The notes beneath the pieces are model-generated. The model was not told the DNA's origin and searched no databases. It was given only the letters and a program-made list of their open reading frames with translations. From Candidatus Raymondbacteria bacterium RIFOXYA2_FULL_49_16 (lineage in GTDB: Bacteria; Fibrobacterota; OXYB2-FULL-49-7; XYB2-FULL-49-35), in the NCBI GenBank assembly GCA_001789205.1, contig MFYT01000096.1, positions 1-64,000 of the forward strand: 64,000 nt of DNA, given 5' to 3'. This document shows positions 1 through 13,100 of this stretch, in pieces; position 1 is the first letter of the stretch, and each line of letters opens with the position of its first letter. Both the position numbers and the translations under genes were made by a program.

Positions 1-13
1 CCTATGCCCCCAG

Positions 14-40
14 CCCCCTCTCTTGAAAAAAGAGAGGGGG
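14..40. terminator. Hairpin downstream of the giant beta-helix gene
   Basis: An 11-bp perfect inverted repeat (arms 14-24 and 30-40, CCCCCTCTCTT pairing with AAGAGAGGGGG) lies 28 bp beyond the stop codon of the 4877-aa gene. It could act as a transcription end, but there is no T-tract on the minus-strand side. The C/G-rich stem with a short A loop also resembles a dispersed extragenic palindrome. Confidence 0.4.
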
Positions 41-67
41 AGACAGGGGTAGAGTTCCTTTTAATTG

Positions 68-3000
68 CTACCTTTTCTCGTCCGCCCCGATATCCCACAA
101 ACTATCGCTGGGTATTCCCCTGATTTCCCCATCAATATCAATGGTGAACCGGTTGTTGAGCCTGGCACCAGCATCCTTTGCCACGCTCCCGCCCTGGATA
201 TGCAGATCTCTTGTTGCAGCAGCCGTGTCCACAAAACTTATCTGGCTGGCTGTGACGTTGTACTGACAGTGCGGCCCAGGCCCAACCGTGACGAGCGAGC
301 TGTCCTTGCCAATGTTGTTGCTGTCGTTGCTGTTGAAACCAACAGACCCGGACACTTCCTCGTAATCAACGCCATTGCCCCAGGCAATATTGTTCACAAC
401 GTACATACTATTGTACACGTAGTTCCCGTGACTGCACTGGATGCCCTTATTGCACCCGTACACGGTATTGTTTGCCACAAAGTTCCATTGGTTTGTGCTG
501 ATATTTATGCCTGCTGAGGCAAAACCATACACAATGTTATTATACACGCTGTCGCTGGAACCATTATAATAAAGGTGGATGCCATAACCGCTGCCATCGC
601 GGAATATGCACGAGCGTACCACATCACCCCGGCCGGAAACATACAGCCCGTAGGTCCCGCCGGAATTCCTCACCTCAAGACCATCAAGCGTTACCCAGTC
701 CTTGTATATGTTCCAGACACTGCCATTGCAGTTTATTACAACACCAGTGCCCTGGATGCCGGTATGGCGGTTGCCCGGCGCAGCTGCCAGCATGATCGTA
801 TGCAGGCTGTCCGTGACCCAGCCTGATCCGCCTATGTCGTACCGCGCGTATTCGCTCCCGTCCTTGTACATAAGCGCAACCTCGCGCTGGTCAAGGCTCA
901 CAAGGTTACGGCCTGTGCTTATCCACGACTGGATAGTGCTGAATTTTCGCATAATAGAATAATCACTGCCACTATAGCCACTATCAGCAGTTCTGGTCAG
1001 CCTGAGGCTTGTTTCCGTCAGGACAGTATCAATGACATAGCCACCTGCAGCCACTGTATAAAGGCTGTCACCCTTGCCGCGATTGGCTGTTTTCCAGGCT
1101 GTGCCAGTACCGGTTACTGTTTTGCTGCCTGCTGTCAGATGCACGCTGCCTGTGGTATAGTTGCCTGCCGTGCCGATTGAAACATAGTGCGGCGCTGGTC
1201 CGGTCTGTGTCTGCTCAAGGTTATATATGTCTGTGGCAACAGAACTGTTGTTTCCGGCATTGTCCTGTGCAAAGTATTTTATCGCCATGCCATCGGTTAT
1301 GGGAGATATGGGATAATAATCATCATACACGGACGACGCATCTGAAGGCGTTGTGCCATTGGTTGTGTAATAGATATGCAGGATGTCAGACAGTGTGTCT
1401 GATGCAGTGAGCGTTACAGAAGAATCACTGTTAAAATATTCCTCTGAATAATCCCCGCCTGCAGGCGTGGCCCAGGTTGTGGGCGAAGTCAGGTCTATGG
1501 TAAAGCCCATGGAATCATACGATGTGTTCCCTGCATGGTCCCATGCCTCGACATTGACCGCATGCATGCCTTCCGCAGATACCTGATGCCCGCTTTCCAC
1601 GGTATCGCCGTCCACTTGTATCACCAGGAACGGATTGGTGTCGGTCTCGTCAGAAACCGCCACAGAGACCTGTTTTGAAGTATTGTAATAATACCCGTTC
1701 AGCACCCCGCTGATCGCAATGGACGGGGCAAGAGTATCGGCCCAGACATTTTCATCAGCGCCCACATCCCATGCGCCAGCGCGGGTGTTGCCATCTATGT
1801 CGCCAGTAAAAAACGACGACAGGTTTGCCCCGGTATTCCTGGCAATGCTGCTCCTGCGGATATGAAGATCTTCGCTGCCAGCGGCAGTATACAGGAAACC
1901 CATCTGCGCGCTGCTTACATTGCCCGTATTCTTCTGGGCATTGCCAATGGTCAGTATTGAATTGTCTCCGCTGATGTTATTGGTGTCGTTTGCATTGAAC
2001 CCGGCCGCTCCCGTCACTTTCCTGTAATCAACACCATTGCCCCAGCAGATATTATTCACAACACAGGCATTGTTCGTCACTGTATTGCCGCTGTTCAGGA
2101 ATATGCCTTTGCCGCAGCCGTACACGGTGTTATTCGCCAGGAAGTTGCTCCCATATGAGCTTACTTCAATGCCAATGGAATCAATATCAAAGAAGATATT
2201 ATTGTAAACGCTGTCCCGCGCAGCATCATAGTACACGTGGAGGCCAGTGCCTGCGCTGTTGCGGAAAAAACAGTTCCTTACCACGTTGCAGTTGCCTGCC
2301 AGATACATGCCATAACCGCCTGAATTGCGTATTTCAAGATTCTCAATGATTGTATTGCCTTTGTACAGGTTCCATACGCTTGCCATGCAGTTGATGGCCG
2401 CGCCTGTCCCGGCCCTGCCCTGGTGACGGTTGCGCGCGTTTGAGGTCATGATGATCCGGTGCGTGCTGTCTGTCTGCCAGTTGCCATCAATATGCGATTG
2501 GCTGGTCACTGTAAACTCGACGCTGTCTTTGTAGAGCACGGCCGCCTCGTTCTGGTTTGCGGCAATCAGGTTTCGGCCCTGCAACGCCCATGTTTGCAGC
2601 GTGGCGTATTTCCTCTTTATCACATATGAAGCGCCGGAACATGATACTCGGGCGTTTGTGAAAAGCGCAAGCGCGGTGTCGTTCCGCACAGAATCTATGG
2701 TATAACCTGTGCCATTGACTATGATGCTGTCTCCCCTGTCCCTGTTGCCAGCCGCCCACGCTGTTCCCGCGCCTGTGACTGTCCTGCTGCCTGCCACCAG
2801 CTGCAGGCTTCCAGTTGAATAATCAGCCTTATCGCCCACGGAAACATATCGTGTCTGCGGGACTGTGTATATTTCCCTGTGCGCTGCGCTGGCCACGCTG
2901 CCGGTCTTGAGACTGGCAATGCTTATGCTGTCTGTGTAAAGGCCTATGCGCAGGGAATCATTCTGGCCCAGTGACAGGAAATCAGCGCGGAGTATGTAAT

Positions 3001-6000
3001 TGGCTGGAGATGAAACATTAAAGCTTGTTGAAAACGCAATGCGGCCTGTTGACCCGTTAATGGTTGCCGTGCCTGCGCCGCCTATCGCTGTCTCATTGCT
3101 ATCGACCACTCCGTCGTTGTCCGCATCCGCGATTAGTTCCATGCCATTGATGATATCTTGCGATATATTAAGGACATTCCATAGCCTGAAGGCCATGCGC
3201 GTTACAACCGCTGTACCCAATGAGGGGGTCAGCCTAAAACGGAATATGGCTGCATGGGTCTCCCCTCCGTGTTCCAGGAAAGCGTCTGTTGCCTGGTCCA
3301 CTGTGTGGCTGGCAAGGGTGAGGACCGGGGCTGTATACGGAGACTCAACAGCGCCAGCATCTGGCCCATTGCCCTGATTCCTGGAATTTCCCCAGATATC
3401 GGTTGATAGCGCGTAGGTTGCGTTTGCCCAGTCAACAGCAAGGTCGTTCTGTGAGGGCCGAAGGAAATTTGAATCAGAAATACCCGTGCTTAAGAAAGCA
3501 GTGGCAGAGGAATCGCACATACCTTGAACAAAAAATGTCCCATTCTTGCCCTGGAATGCGCATGTTGCTGGAGAAGATTCGTAAATAGTGTTATAAACAG
3601 CATATGGCCCTGCAGCATATGGCGAGGTGCCGTAAAACAACGTGTCGTTCCCGCTCGATATCACGTTGTTCGCAGCCACAAGGTGCGCCATAACGCCAGT
3701 GCCCCCATCATTCATAATATTCAGGAACTTTCCATCACAGTCGTACGCAGTATTATTCACGATAAAATAAGCTGAATCGCGCTGGCCCGAGTTGCAACAG
3801 CCGTTTTCCCTGATGGTAATGGGGTTTTTGCCCTTGTAGAAAATATTGTTCCTGATATACACATCTTTTGAGCTGCCTTCGCCAGTGCTGTAAATTCTGA
3901 TTTCGTGTATGCTGGTGCCAGCGGTAATGCCGGAATTGTCGAAAACATTCCTCTCGATTATCATGCCTTCTATGTGGTTGGAGCTGGTCGCTGGTCTGTA
4001 GGACTCGATGCACATATTCGAATGTATTCCCCCATTGCCGGTCATGGCAAACTTAAGGCCCTGGACGGTCGTAAAGCTGCTGGTGCGGAATATATATGTG
4101 TTGGAGCCAGTGCCAGTTGCCGCCCTCTTAAGGACAGGCATGTCCGTGGCCTTTTTGGCAAAGTCCTGCGGCCTAATGGTAAGGCGCGCATTGGACGATG
4201 TTCTTACATCAGCAAGGTTTATACCGCTATTACTCTCGATCGTATATGTGCCCCTGCCAATTTTAACTGTAAGGTCGCTGGTAAGGGAGGCTGTCCTGCT
4301 TATGCGGCTAAAAGCAGTATCAATGGTCTTGAACGGGTGCAGTGAGTCATTGCACTCGTTGCATGTATTGTCATTGCCGCACACAGAATCGACCCAGATG
4401 GTTCCTGAAACAAATGCGGCATTGATGCAGCCAAGGTATTCAGCGCTTACCACTGCGCTTGCATTGCCCGCATAGTCATAGGCAATGGCCTTCAAGAGCG
4501 TTCCTGCCGCAATATGGGTAAGCGGGCCTGAATAAAGCGTCGAATTGTTGTCCGGGATTGCGCCATTCAAAGTATAATGAATATACGGCTCTTCGGACAG
4601 GTTATCTGACGCAGACAGGGTAATGGAAGAATCGCTGTTAAAGAAGGCTGCTGAATGATAGCCGCCAAGGGGCGATACCGAGACCACCGGAGGGGTGAAA
4701 TCAAGTGTGAAATGCACTGTGTCTGCTGATTTATTATTTGCCCAATCAGTTGCAAAGACAATAAGGGTGTTAAAACCTTCGTCGCTGGCCAAATGGCCGG
4801 TCTGGATTGCCTGGCCGTTGAGGGTTGCAGTATAGACAGGTTCCGGGTCCTGGTCGTCTGTTACCGTAATGGTTATTGTCCGGGCATTGTTGTACATGCC
4901 GTTTTCAGATACGCCTGACACGGTAATGACCGGGGCTATTACATCAACTGTGGTGTTTTCATCCGCGCCTATGTCCCACAATCCTGTTGTCCGGACAATG
5001 TTGTCAATGTCCCTGGTGAAACATGCGCCAAGGTCTGCGCCGACATTCCTGGCAGCACTGTTAATGCGAATGTGCAGGTCCCGTGCGGCAGCGGAAGCAT
5101 CAACGAACTTTATTTGCGCAAGGGTGATATTGTTCAGGCAGTGCGGCCCAGCGCCAACCGTGACAAGCGAATTATCGCCTGCAATGTTGTTGCTGTCATT
5201 GGCATTAAACCCAACAGACCCAGGCACTTCGCTGTAGTCCGCATTGTTTCCAACGCTGATGTTGTTCACTGCGTACATATGGTTGTACGAGCTGTTCCCA
5301 TGGCTGCACCGGATGCCTTCATGGCACCCGTTTACAGTATTGTTCGCAACAAAATTCCATTCAGTCGTGGCAATATCTATTCCTGCTGAATCAAAGCCAT
5401 AGATGATGTTGTTATACACGCTGTCGCTGCTGCCCGCATAGTACACATGCAGGCCATGCCCAGTGCCGCCATGAAACAGGCACGAGCGGACCACATTCTC
5501 GCGGCCGCCAATATACATGCCATATGGGCTGCCCAGGTTCCTTACTTCAAGGTCTGCAAATGAAACATTGCTGGCATATATGGTCCAGACATGGGAATCA
5601 GCATCCAGTACAACACCTGTCCCTGCCACGCCATTGTGCCTGTTGCCAGGAGCGGCAGTTATTATGATTCTATGCGCGACACTGGTCTTCCAGCCGTCCA
5701 CCAGCGCGGTTTTGTAGCTGGCCGTGTCATTGTACATGACCGCGACCTCACACTCGTCAGCCATGATAAGATCCCTGTCCTGGGCTTCCCATGCTGCAAA
5801 GGTGCGGAACTTGCGCTTTATGCTGTAGCTGCCTGTAAATGAAGCTGAGGCTGCCTGCGTGAGTACAAGGCGCGTGTTGGACGTTGCAGAATCAATCGTG
5901 TAGCCGATACTGTTTATTATTACGCTGTCGCCCTGGCCCCTGCTGCTGTCCAGCCATGCAGTGCCAGTGCCTGTGACTATCCTGCTGCCAGCTGCCACCT

Positions 6001-7160
6001 GCACACTCCCAGCTGAATAATCAGCTTTTGTGCCAATGGAAACATACCGTACCGGGACACTATGCGCAGGCGGTGCAGGAGGTATGTACCCGCCTGCTTC
6101 ATCAGCGCCAATGTCGTACGGGCTTGTGCGCGTATTGCCGTCAATGTCTGTCTGTATGATTGCGCTGCCTGAATCCCTGGCTGCGCTTGTCTCATTGATG
6201 TGCAGGTCATACTGTCCGGGTGTGGTGTTTACAAAGGCTATCCGCGACAGGGAAACATTCAGCTTGTTGTTATTGGCAGGGACTGAATTGTCGCCTGAAA
6301 TATTGTCCGTGAACGTATGCGTCCCGGTCCAGACATAATCACCGCTTATATTAGCTGCGGCAATGTTATTCAGTATGGAGCTGCCATTGCCGTAAGCCTC
6401 AATGCCTTTGCCGCAATTGAAGACTGTATTATTGGCAATGAACATGGACCCTGGACCAGCGTATATGCCGGTCATGCCAAGGTTGTAGACAATATTGTTG
6501 TACACGCTGTCGCATGTATTGTCGTACTGAAGAGATATACCCTTGCCCGAACCATCATGGACAACGCAGTTCTTCACTGTCGAATGGTCGCCAGCAATGA
6601 ACAGCCCGTATTCGCTGTTTATATTCTTTATCTCTATGCCGTCTATGGTCATATAATGCGAATAGGTGCTTATGCCATACCCGCGGCAGTCCAGCGTTGC
6701 GCCACGGCCGGCCGTGCCATAGGTCCGGTTATTGCCGATCGCGGTCACGGTAAGAGTATGCGAAGCGTCCGTGGTCCACCAGTTGTTCCAGTCGCCTATG
6801 CTGGAACCAACAAGGGGTACATTGTCGTTGTAGAGAACTGCAACTTCTGATTCGTATGTTGATACCAGATTTCTATTCTGATTTGCCCATGGTGCAAATT
6901 CCGCGAATTTCCTTTTTATCGCATAATTCGATCCTTCATATGTTTCATTCGACGATTGTGTGAGCAACAAAGCCGTATCCGAAAGCACCGATTTAATTGT
7001 AAACCCATGATTATTTATGATAATACTGTCGCCCTGTCCCCTGTTCGCGCTTAACCAGGATGTATTTATTCCCGTCGCATGATCAGATCCTTTGGCTATA
7101 TGAATGGTTCCTGAGGAATAATCATACGCGCTGCCAATCGAAACAAAATGAATCCGGCTA
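68..7160 (-). repeat. Four near-duplicate beta-helix modules within one gene
   Basis: Units at about 7160-6085, 6060-4925, 2860-1740 and 1180-68 encode about 360-370 residues each. Each starts with (H/R)YVSIG-x-x-x-(D/N)Y and closes with a DIDGxxR...DIGADE motif. Similarity is obvious at DNA level. For example, the stretch around 270-420 closely matches that around 5130-5290, with shared runs such as the NNIAWGNGVDY/NNISVGNNADY-coding part. Ig/chitobiase-type linkers and one unrelated beta-helix separate some copies. This fits internal duplication with gene conversion. Confidence 0.8.
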
Positions 7161-10100
7161 AATGTTCTGTAAATTGTTCCTGTTTTTAGTATGACCTGAC
7201 CGAAACAGTTTGTTATCCGTACCGATACCGAAATAGAATCACCCTTTGCGCCTATCAGTTCCGGACTTTCATTTTGCGTGAGCTCCAATATCTTCTCTCC
7301 AGGATATATATCGTCAATAGTCCAGTTTTTAAGAACCCCTGTAAAATCGCTTATTGAAAATTCAACGGACTTGATAAATATCGAGGAATTTATCGCCATC
7401 TCAATCATGTTGCTGTCTTCATTGTATCCGACATTCAGATTTGCACTATAGGGCGTCCAATCCGGAATATACGTTTCCGTATGAATGGAAGTTTCCACGC
7501 TCCACGGGTCTACAGCAAAGAACTTTAATGTTGTATAATCGCTGAATTCCAGATATCCTTCCATAAATTTCGCCGAAGAGTCTGTGGGAAGGCTGCCGTC
7601 GGTGGTGTAATAAATGACAGCGTCCGGACTATTTGATTTAAGAGAAACCTGTACGGGAGTGGAAAAAACCCGGGACACGGGATCTGCATAGGAATTCAGG
7701 TTCTCGTGAACATCGTAATAATGCTCAACTGTTTCACTGTGGCGGCCCATATTATCAATAGCCCAGGCCTGGAAAATCCCCGATTCGCCAACATACAATG
7801 TTCTGGATGCCATTGTGCCATACGCCGAATCCACTGGTTTCGAACCGATTTGCCAATAGATCCACGCATTTTCGCTGCATTGCATTTCCACCGGTATTGA
7901 ATCCACTCCATGGTGATAGAGGGGTAATAAAGATATGGCCGGGGTGGATGTGTCCTTTGTAATGGTAAGTGAATAGGCGTTTCTGGTATTTAAAGAAATA
8001 TGGGACAATAAAATCCGGTTTTCACCTTCATTCAATTGCACATTGTGCACCCAATTATAAAAAGGAGCCTCGCCAGAAGGGTCTATTGTTTCAAGTTCAC
8101 CTTCATTTACAGTGACATAGATGGGCGAAATGCTGTTGGTCAGAGGACGCATACCAGGATCAAAGATCCTGCCTTTTAAAGCATATGATTCATTCGCCGT
8201 AACAATGTGATCATTATTCTCATATACTGCAAGCATCGAGTAGTCGTCAGGGACTGCGCTGCCGCCCGCAAAACCATAAAAATGTGAGAACACAAATTCT
8301 TCTTCCAGCGCAGGACTATGCGGAATAATGACCGGACCGACGTTGACGGAATATGCTGCAATATCAAGATGGCCCGGAACCGGAGTCCAAACATCGCCGT
8401 TTAACGAATATGAGGCCCAGACAGTATCATTTGACCGGACTATCTGCATCCAGATGCCTGCCGCCCCATTGGCGGTAACTGGTTGAATAGTTGTCAGTCC
8501 GTTATCATACGGGCGTTTGTACCATCCAATTCTGCCTGCGGAATCAATGAGAAGCGCGCCCAGTTTCCTTGTGCTGTCCGAAAGGCCCTGAATGGTGCTG
8601 CGAACACTGATTCCCGCATGAAATGACGCCTCGGGCAAGGAATCCATTCTGAATATCACTCTAAAATCACCCGGCAGGAATTGGGTGAAACTTATCCCTT
8701 CTTTTTCCGGATGACCGCTGGAATATCCGGAGGCCCTGATCTTCAGGCGTCCATTTTCCCAATAATAGGAAGAAAGGGTTGTATTGGTAAGCCTTGTTGT
8801 ATCGAAAGATACCTCACCGGTTATATCATACACTTTCGTGTTTACATTTTCCCGGCCCCATGCATCAACGGCAAAAAACTTCAGGGTTGTATATTTATTT
8901 ATATAAATAGACTCGGTAAATACAGGCGACTCCAGGCCGGGTTCGGCGCCATTTAACGAATAATGAACAACAGCGCTTGAACGGTTTGGCGCAAGGGTTA
9001 TATTGAGAGGCTGCGCATATGTCCCGCTGGCATAATTGGCCGAACTTACCGGTGGGCTAATAATTGTATAACTCTGACTCTGCGCTGCGGACTGGTTCGT
9101 TGCCCTGTCAATGGCATAGTATTGAACCTGAGCGTTTCCGGATAGAGTCAATATCGTATCGCCCTGCGCAACTTCCCGGTATTCTTCCCCATTCACGGAA
9201 ATATAAAGAACAGCGCTTTCATTGCAATACGCGTGGACGTTCAGGGGCGAAGAGAAGGGGCCTTTGTCTGCAGAAGGATTTACAATGACGGCCGGAGAAG
9301 AATTATCATATACAACATTGGCCCTTGCCGTAAGGGCCAAATCGGGCTGCTCAATGAAAATCTGATTGTTCCCCGAATAATTCAGACGAACGTATTTGCT
9401 GAACGTATTGTCGTTTCCTACTGATACATAACCGCCGTTTGCAAGCACATAGAAGATATTTGCATTGCTCAAAACGCCTCTTACCTGCACAGAGTCAATG
9501 TTCGTCCAGAGGGTATCTGCCGGTTGGGTTATGCTTAAGACAGGATGGGGATTATCAATATCCATACCGACGCTGTCAAAATCCGCCTGAGCGGTAACAG
9601 CCGTGTCTTCAGAGACAACGGAGAGGCCGCTGTAAACAATGCCCGGCATATTGACTGCGGTTATCAAATTCCAGTCCCTGCTGTTTTTTGAACTATAAAA
9701 ATAGACGGTGTCCTTCTGCCTCGCACTTTTCAGCCAGTTATCGGCACCGACATGCAGAATTTGAGTGTCCAGCAGGCCGCCAGGGGCCTCTCGTTTTACA
9801 ATTTTAATTGTTGTGTCATTTAATACCGATACCAGGCATCCGATGGTTGAGGAGTATGTTGACTTGAATACGGCAAGCCCCTGCTTTCCCCCGGCGACCG
9901 ACATGGGTTTTGCGACAAAAACAAAAGACGATTCCGCGGCAATGACGGCCGCTCCGAAATGGAATCCATCCCCGGAAATAGGCGCTGTTACCGAGTTTAA
10001 ACGGTACTGCCTGCTTCCGGTCCATTCGCCCGAAGTGCTTTCGGCGGTCCCAACCGATAAAACGGAAAGCGTTCCGGCTTTGACGATTTGATACAGCCCG

Positions 10101-13100
10101 CTGAATGTTTCGGTTTCTCCGGATTTGGTTTTATAAGAAGCATATGCTTCAAGACGATCAGAATACCGTAATTTGACGGGGGCGCCATATATGCTCCACC
10201 AGGCTTCTTTTCCGGTTTTAAAGTATATCTGGGCATCATATGCACCTATATTATTGCATGTTAATGAAACTTCGGCTGAATCATAAAAAACACCCGGATT
10301 GGGTGAAACGAACATTTTAAACTCCGGCGCGATTTGGAAAGTGCCGCTTATTTGATTTGAAGGGTTACCCGCATAATCATACCCGACAGCGGTTATCGTA
10401 TAACTGGTGGGATAATATTTGTGATATTCCTCCACCGTGTCCGGTTTCAGTGTCAAGGCCACAGGGGATGTTAATGGTATGTACGGTTGATTCGTACCGC
10501 TATAATATATATTGCCCGGTTCGTTCAGGCATATTGTCAGATCGAGACTCTTCTCGTACAATCCAGGTGGAGCCGAAAATGATACTTGGGGAGCAGTGCT
10601 GTCGCAGGTAAACCATGTCAGGCCTTTCTGGCCCGTCAGCGGATCTTCAACAAGGACTTTGAAAAAATTCTCCGTGTGGGAAAAATCGATGTTCTTCTGG
10701 AATTGCGAAGAAAAAAGCGGGAGTTTCCCGTACGTGACGCCGTTTAAATAGACAATAACGCTGTCGCCTGAAACGGTCTGGCGGGATATGCCGCCTTCAA
10801 AATGCACGTAATATGATTGAAAATACATCCCGCTTACTGGCGAAGTAATTGAGATTACCGGAGAGCCGTCGGGCAATGCTCCGCCATTGAAACCCTTGAA
10901 CCCGGTCACTCTCATCCGCGCGGAATTCTCCGCTGTAAAAGCAGGGCCGATCAATACGCTGTCCTGGCCGATTTCCGCGCTTCCAACAGACGTCCAGTTA
11001 ACGCCGTCGGATGAAAAAAGGGCTGTTAAAATTGCGCCGATTTTTACCATGCGCAGTTTTGCGGAATGACCGTAAAAAATATCCGGGATCGCCGTCTCCA
11101 CGGCAAGCGAATCCGATTCCGCGCGGGCCATCAGATTTGTGCCGTCATTGTGACGAAAGGAAAACCATACCATTGAAGAACCGGCCCCTGTCCCGGACCT
11201 TGCCATAATACCGGCTTCTTTCCATGGCGAAATATCATCGGGCTCAAGCACTTTGAAACTTACATCAAAGTCTCCCCCTAATTTCTGATAGGCAAACATG
11301 CAGTTATCGGAATTTGATCCCACGGCCTCCCCGATGCCCGTAAGAGACATTGTATCCCGTTGCCATTCATACGCCGTTATTTCACCCGAGCCGACTGACA
11401 GCGTATCAAGGTCAAGAGAAACACCAATTCCATACGCAAATTCAAAAATGGCAGAGGTATCAAAAGCGTCAGCCCCGATAGCCTTGATGGTCATATCATG
11501 ACTGACGATAAGCGTGTCAGTATAAATTGAGGAACCTGTATCGGGCGTCGTGCCATCAATCGTATAATAGATATTTGCGTGCGTCCTGCCCCTGGTTGGA
11601 ACGCTGAGCGCAACATGTTGAGGCTCCGGATACGTTCCCGGACCAGGACTGGCCTCAATAACAAGCCCTTCAAGAATATCGTAGCTCTCGGTTATGGTAT
11701 CCGAAACATTCTGCGCAAGATCAACCGCATAAAATGACATCGTGGTAGCGCCATCAATATATACGGGATTTTCATAGAGTGAATATGATGGATCACCGGT
11801 AAATTTATAGTAAATATTCGCCGGTTCACTGCTGGAAAGCGTATCAAAAAACGGCGCTGTCGCCGTTCCCATTATGCGTCCGCCGGAAGCGTACACAATG
11901 GGTCGCTTCGTATCGAGAATGGCCGTATATGCCTGCAAACCTCTTCCTTCCAGCGACGAAACAGTAATGCTGTTTTCACCTTGCTTCAGAGCTACCGTTG
12001 CCTGAAACGAACCCCCTGTTACCGGCACTGCGTTGTTATTTATCAAAATAAAGTTCGAAACGCCTGATGTGAGCGTACCCTGAACAAGATAGGGCGACTT
12101 ATTCGTATATACTTCCGAAGCCTCTGGATAGGCCAGCGTATAGGAAAATACCGAGGGGTTTTCTATTGTGAAATCAACGTTTTTCACGTCTTCGGCAACA
12201 CCATTATAAAAAGCCCTGAATTTGAGCGTGGACGGGCAGTCAATGATAAAAGGAGCCGTATACAAGGGAGATGACGATGTAATATTTGATCCGTTTAATG
12301 AGAAATGTATGTCCGCAGACGGCTCAGAACATGTGAGCGTGCATGAAACAGCGCTTGAAAAAACGCCCCCGTTCGGCGCTGCAATGGTAACAGGAACCGG
12401 GACAATTTTATACTCCGCCTTTGCCACTGGACTTATTCTTCCGAGTATATCTTTTGACCATGCCTGGACAACCGAGGGGCTGTCGGGAGTAAGAGTGACC
12501 GGCGAAGTATACTGTACCGGCATATGATCACCGATCTGGATAAATGCCGTATCACCGGAATGATTCACGGACACTGCAATGCTGTTTGGATAAAGGCCCG
12601 AAGATGGGGCGATTGACGCCATGGGCCCTGCCCCGACAAGGAATTCAGACGTGGTAAGGGAACACGGCGGACCTGAGGGATTGGTCCTTTGTATCAGAAA
12701 ACCTCCCGTTGAAGCGCCGTAGGGGACCCTGGCTTCAACGAAGTTATCGATTACCCATTCCACCGGGCAGGACAGGCCGTTCAGGCTGACATTCCAGCCG
12801 GCAGGGTCGTCGGTTCCGGCGTTATCGCTTAATGTAAATGATACAACGGCCCCGGTATCGCCCCAGGCCGGTCTCATGGATACAAAGCCCGGGCATGTTG
12901 ATGGTGACATTACTCTTATGATATTGACCAGGGTGTCTGAATTGCCGTTGCTGCTGGAAATATAGGCACTATAGGTGCCTGCTGGAATTCCTGAAATCGG
13001 CGCGGTAAACCCAGTTTCTGAATATTTCGTGACGCTGTCAAAGGGGATTGAAAAATTCTGGCCAGGGCCGGTAATGACCAGGTATTGATTGTCCCCGTTC

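Noticed and set aside
65-6850. Many plus-strand frames of 60-180 aa within the beta-helix region
   Set aside because: They are shadows of the repeated giant gene and recur because the modules recur.
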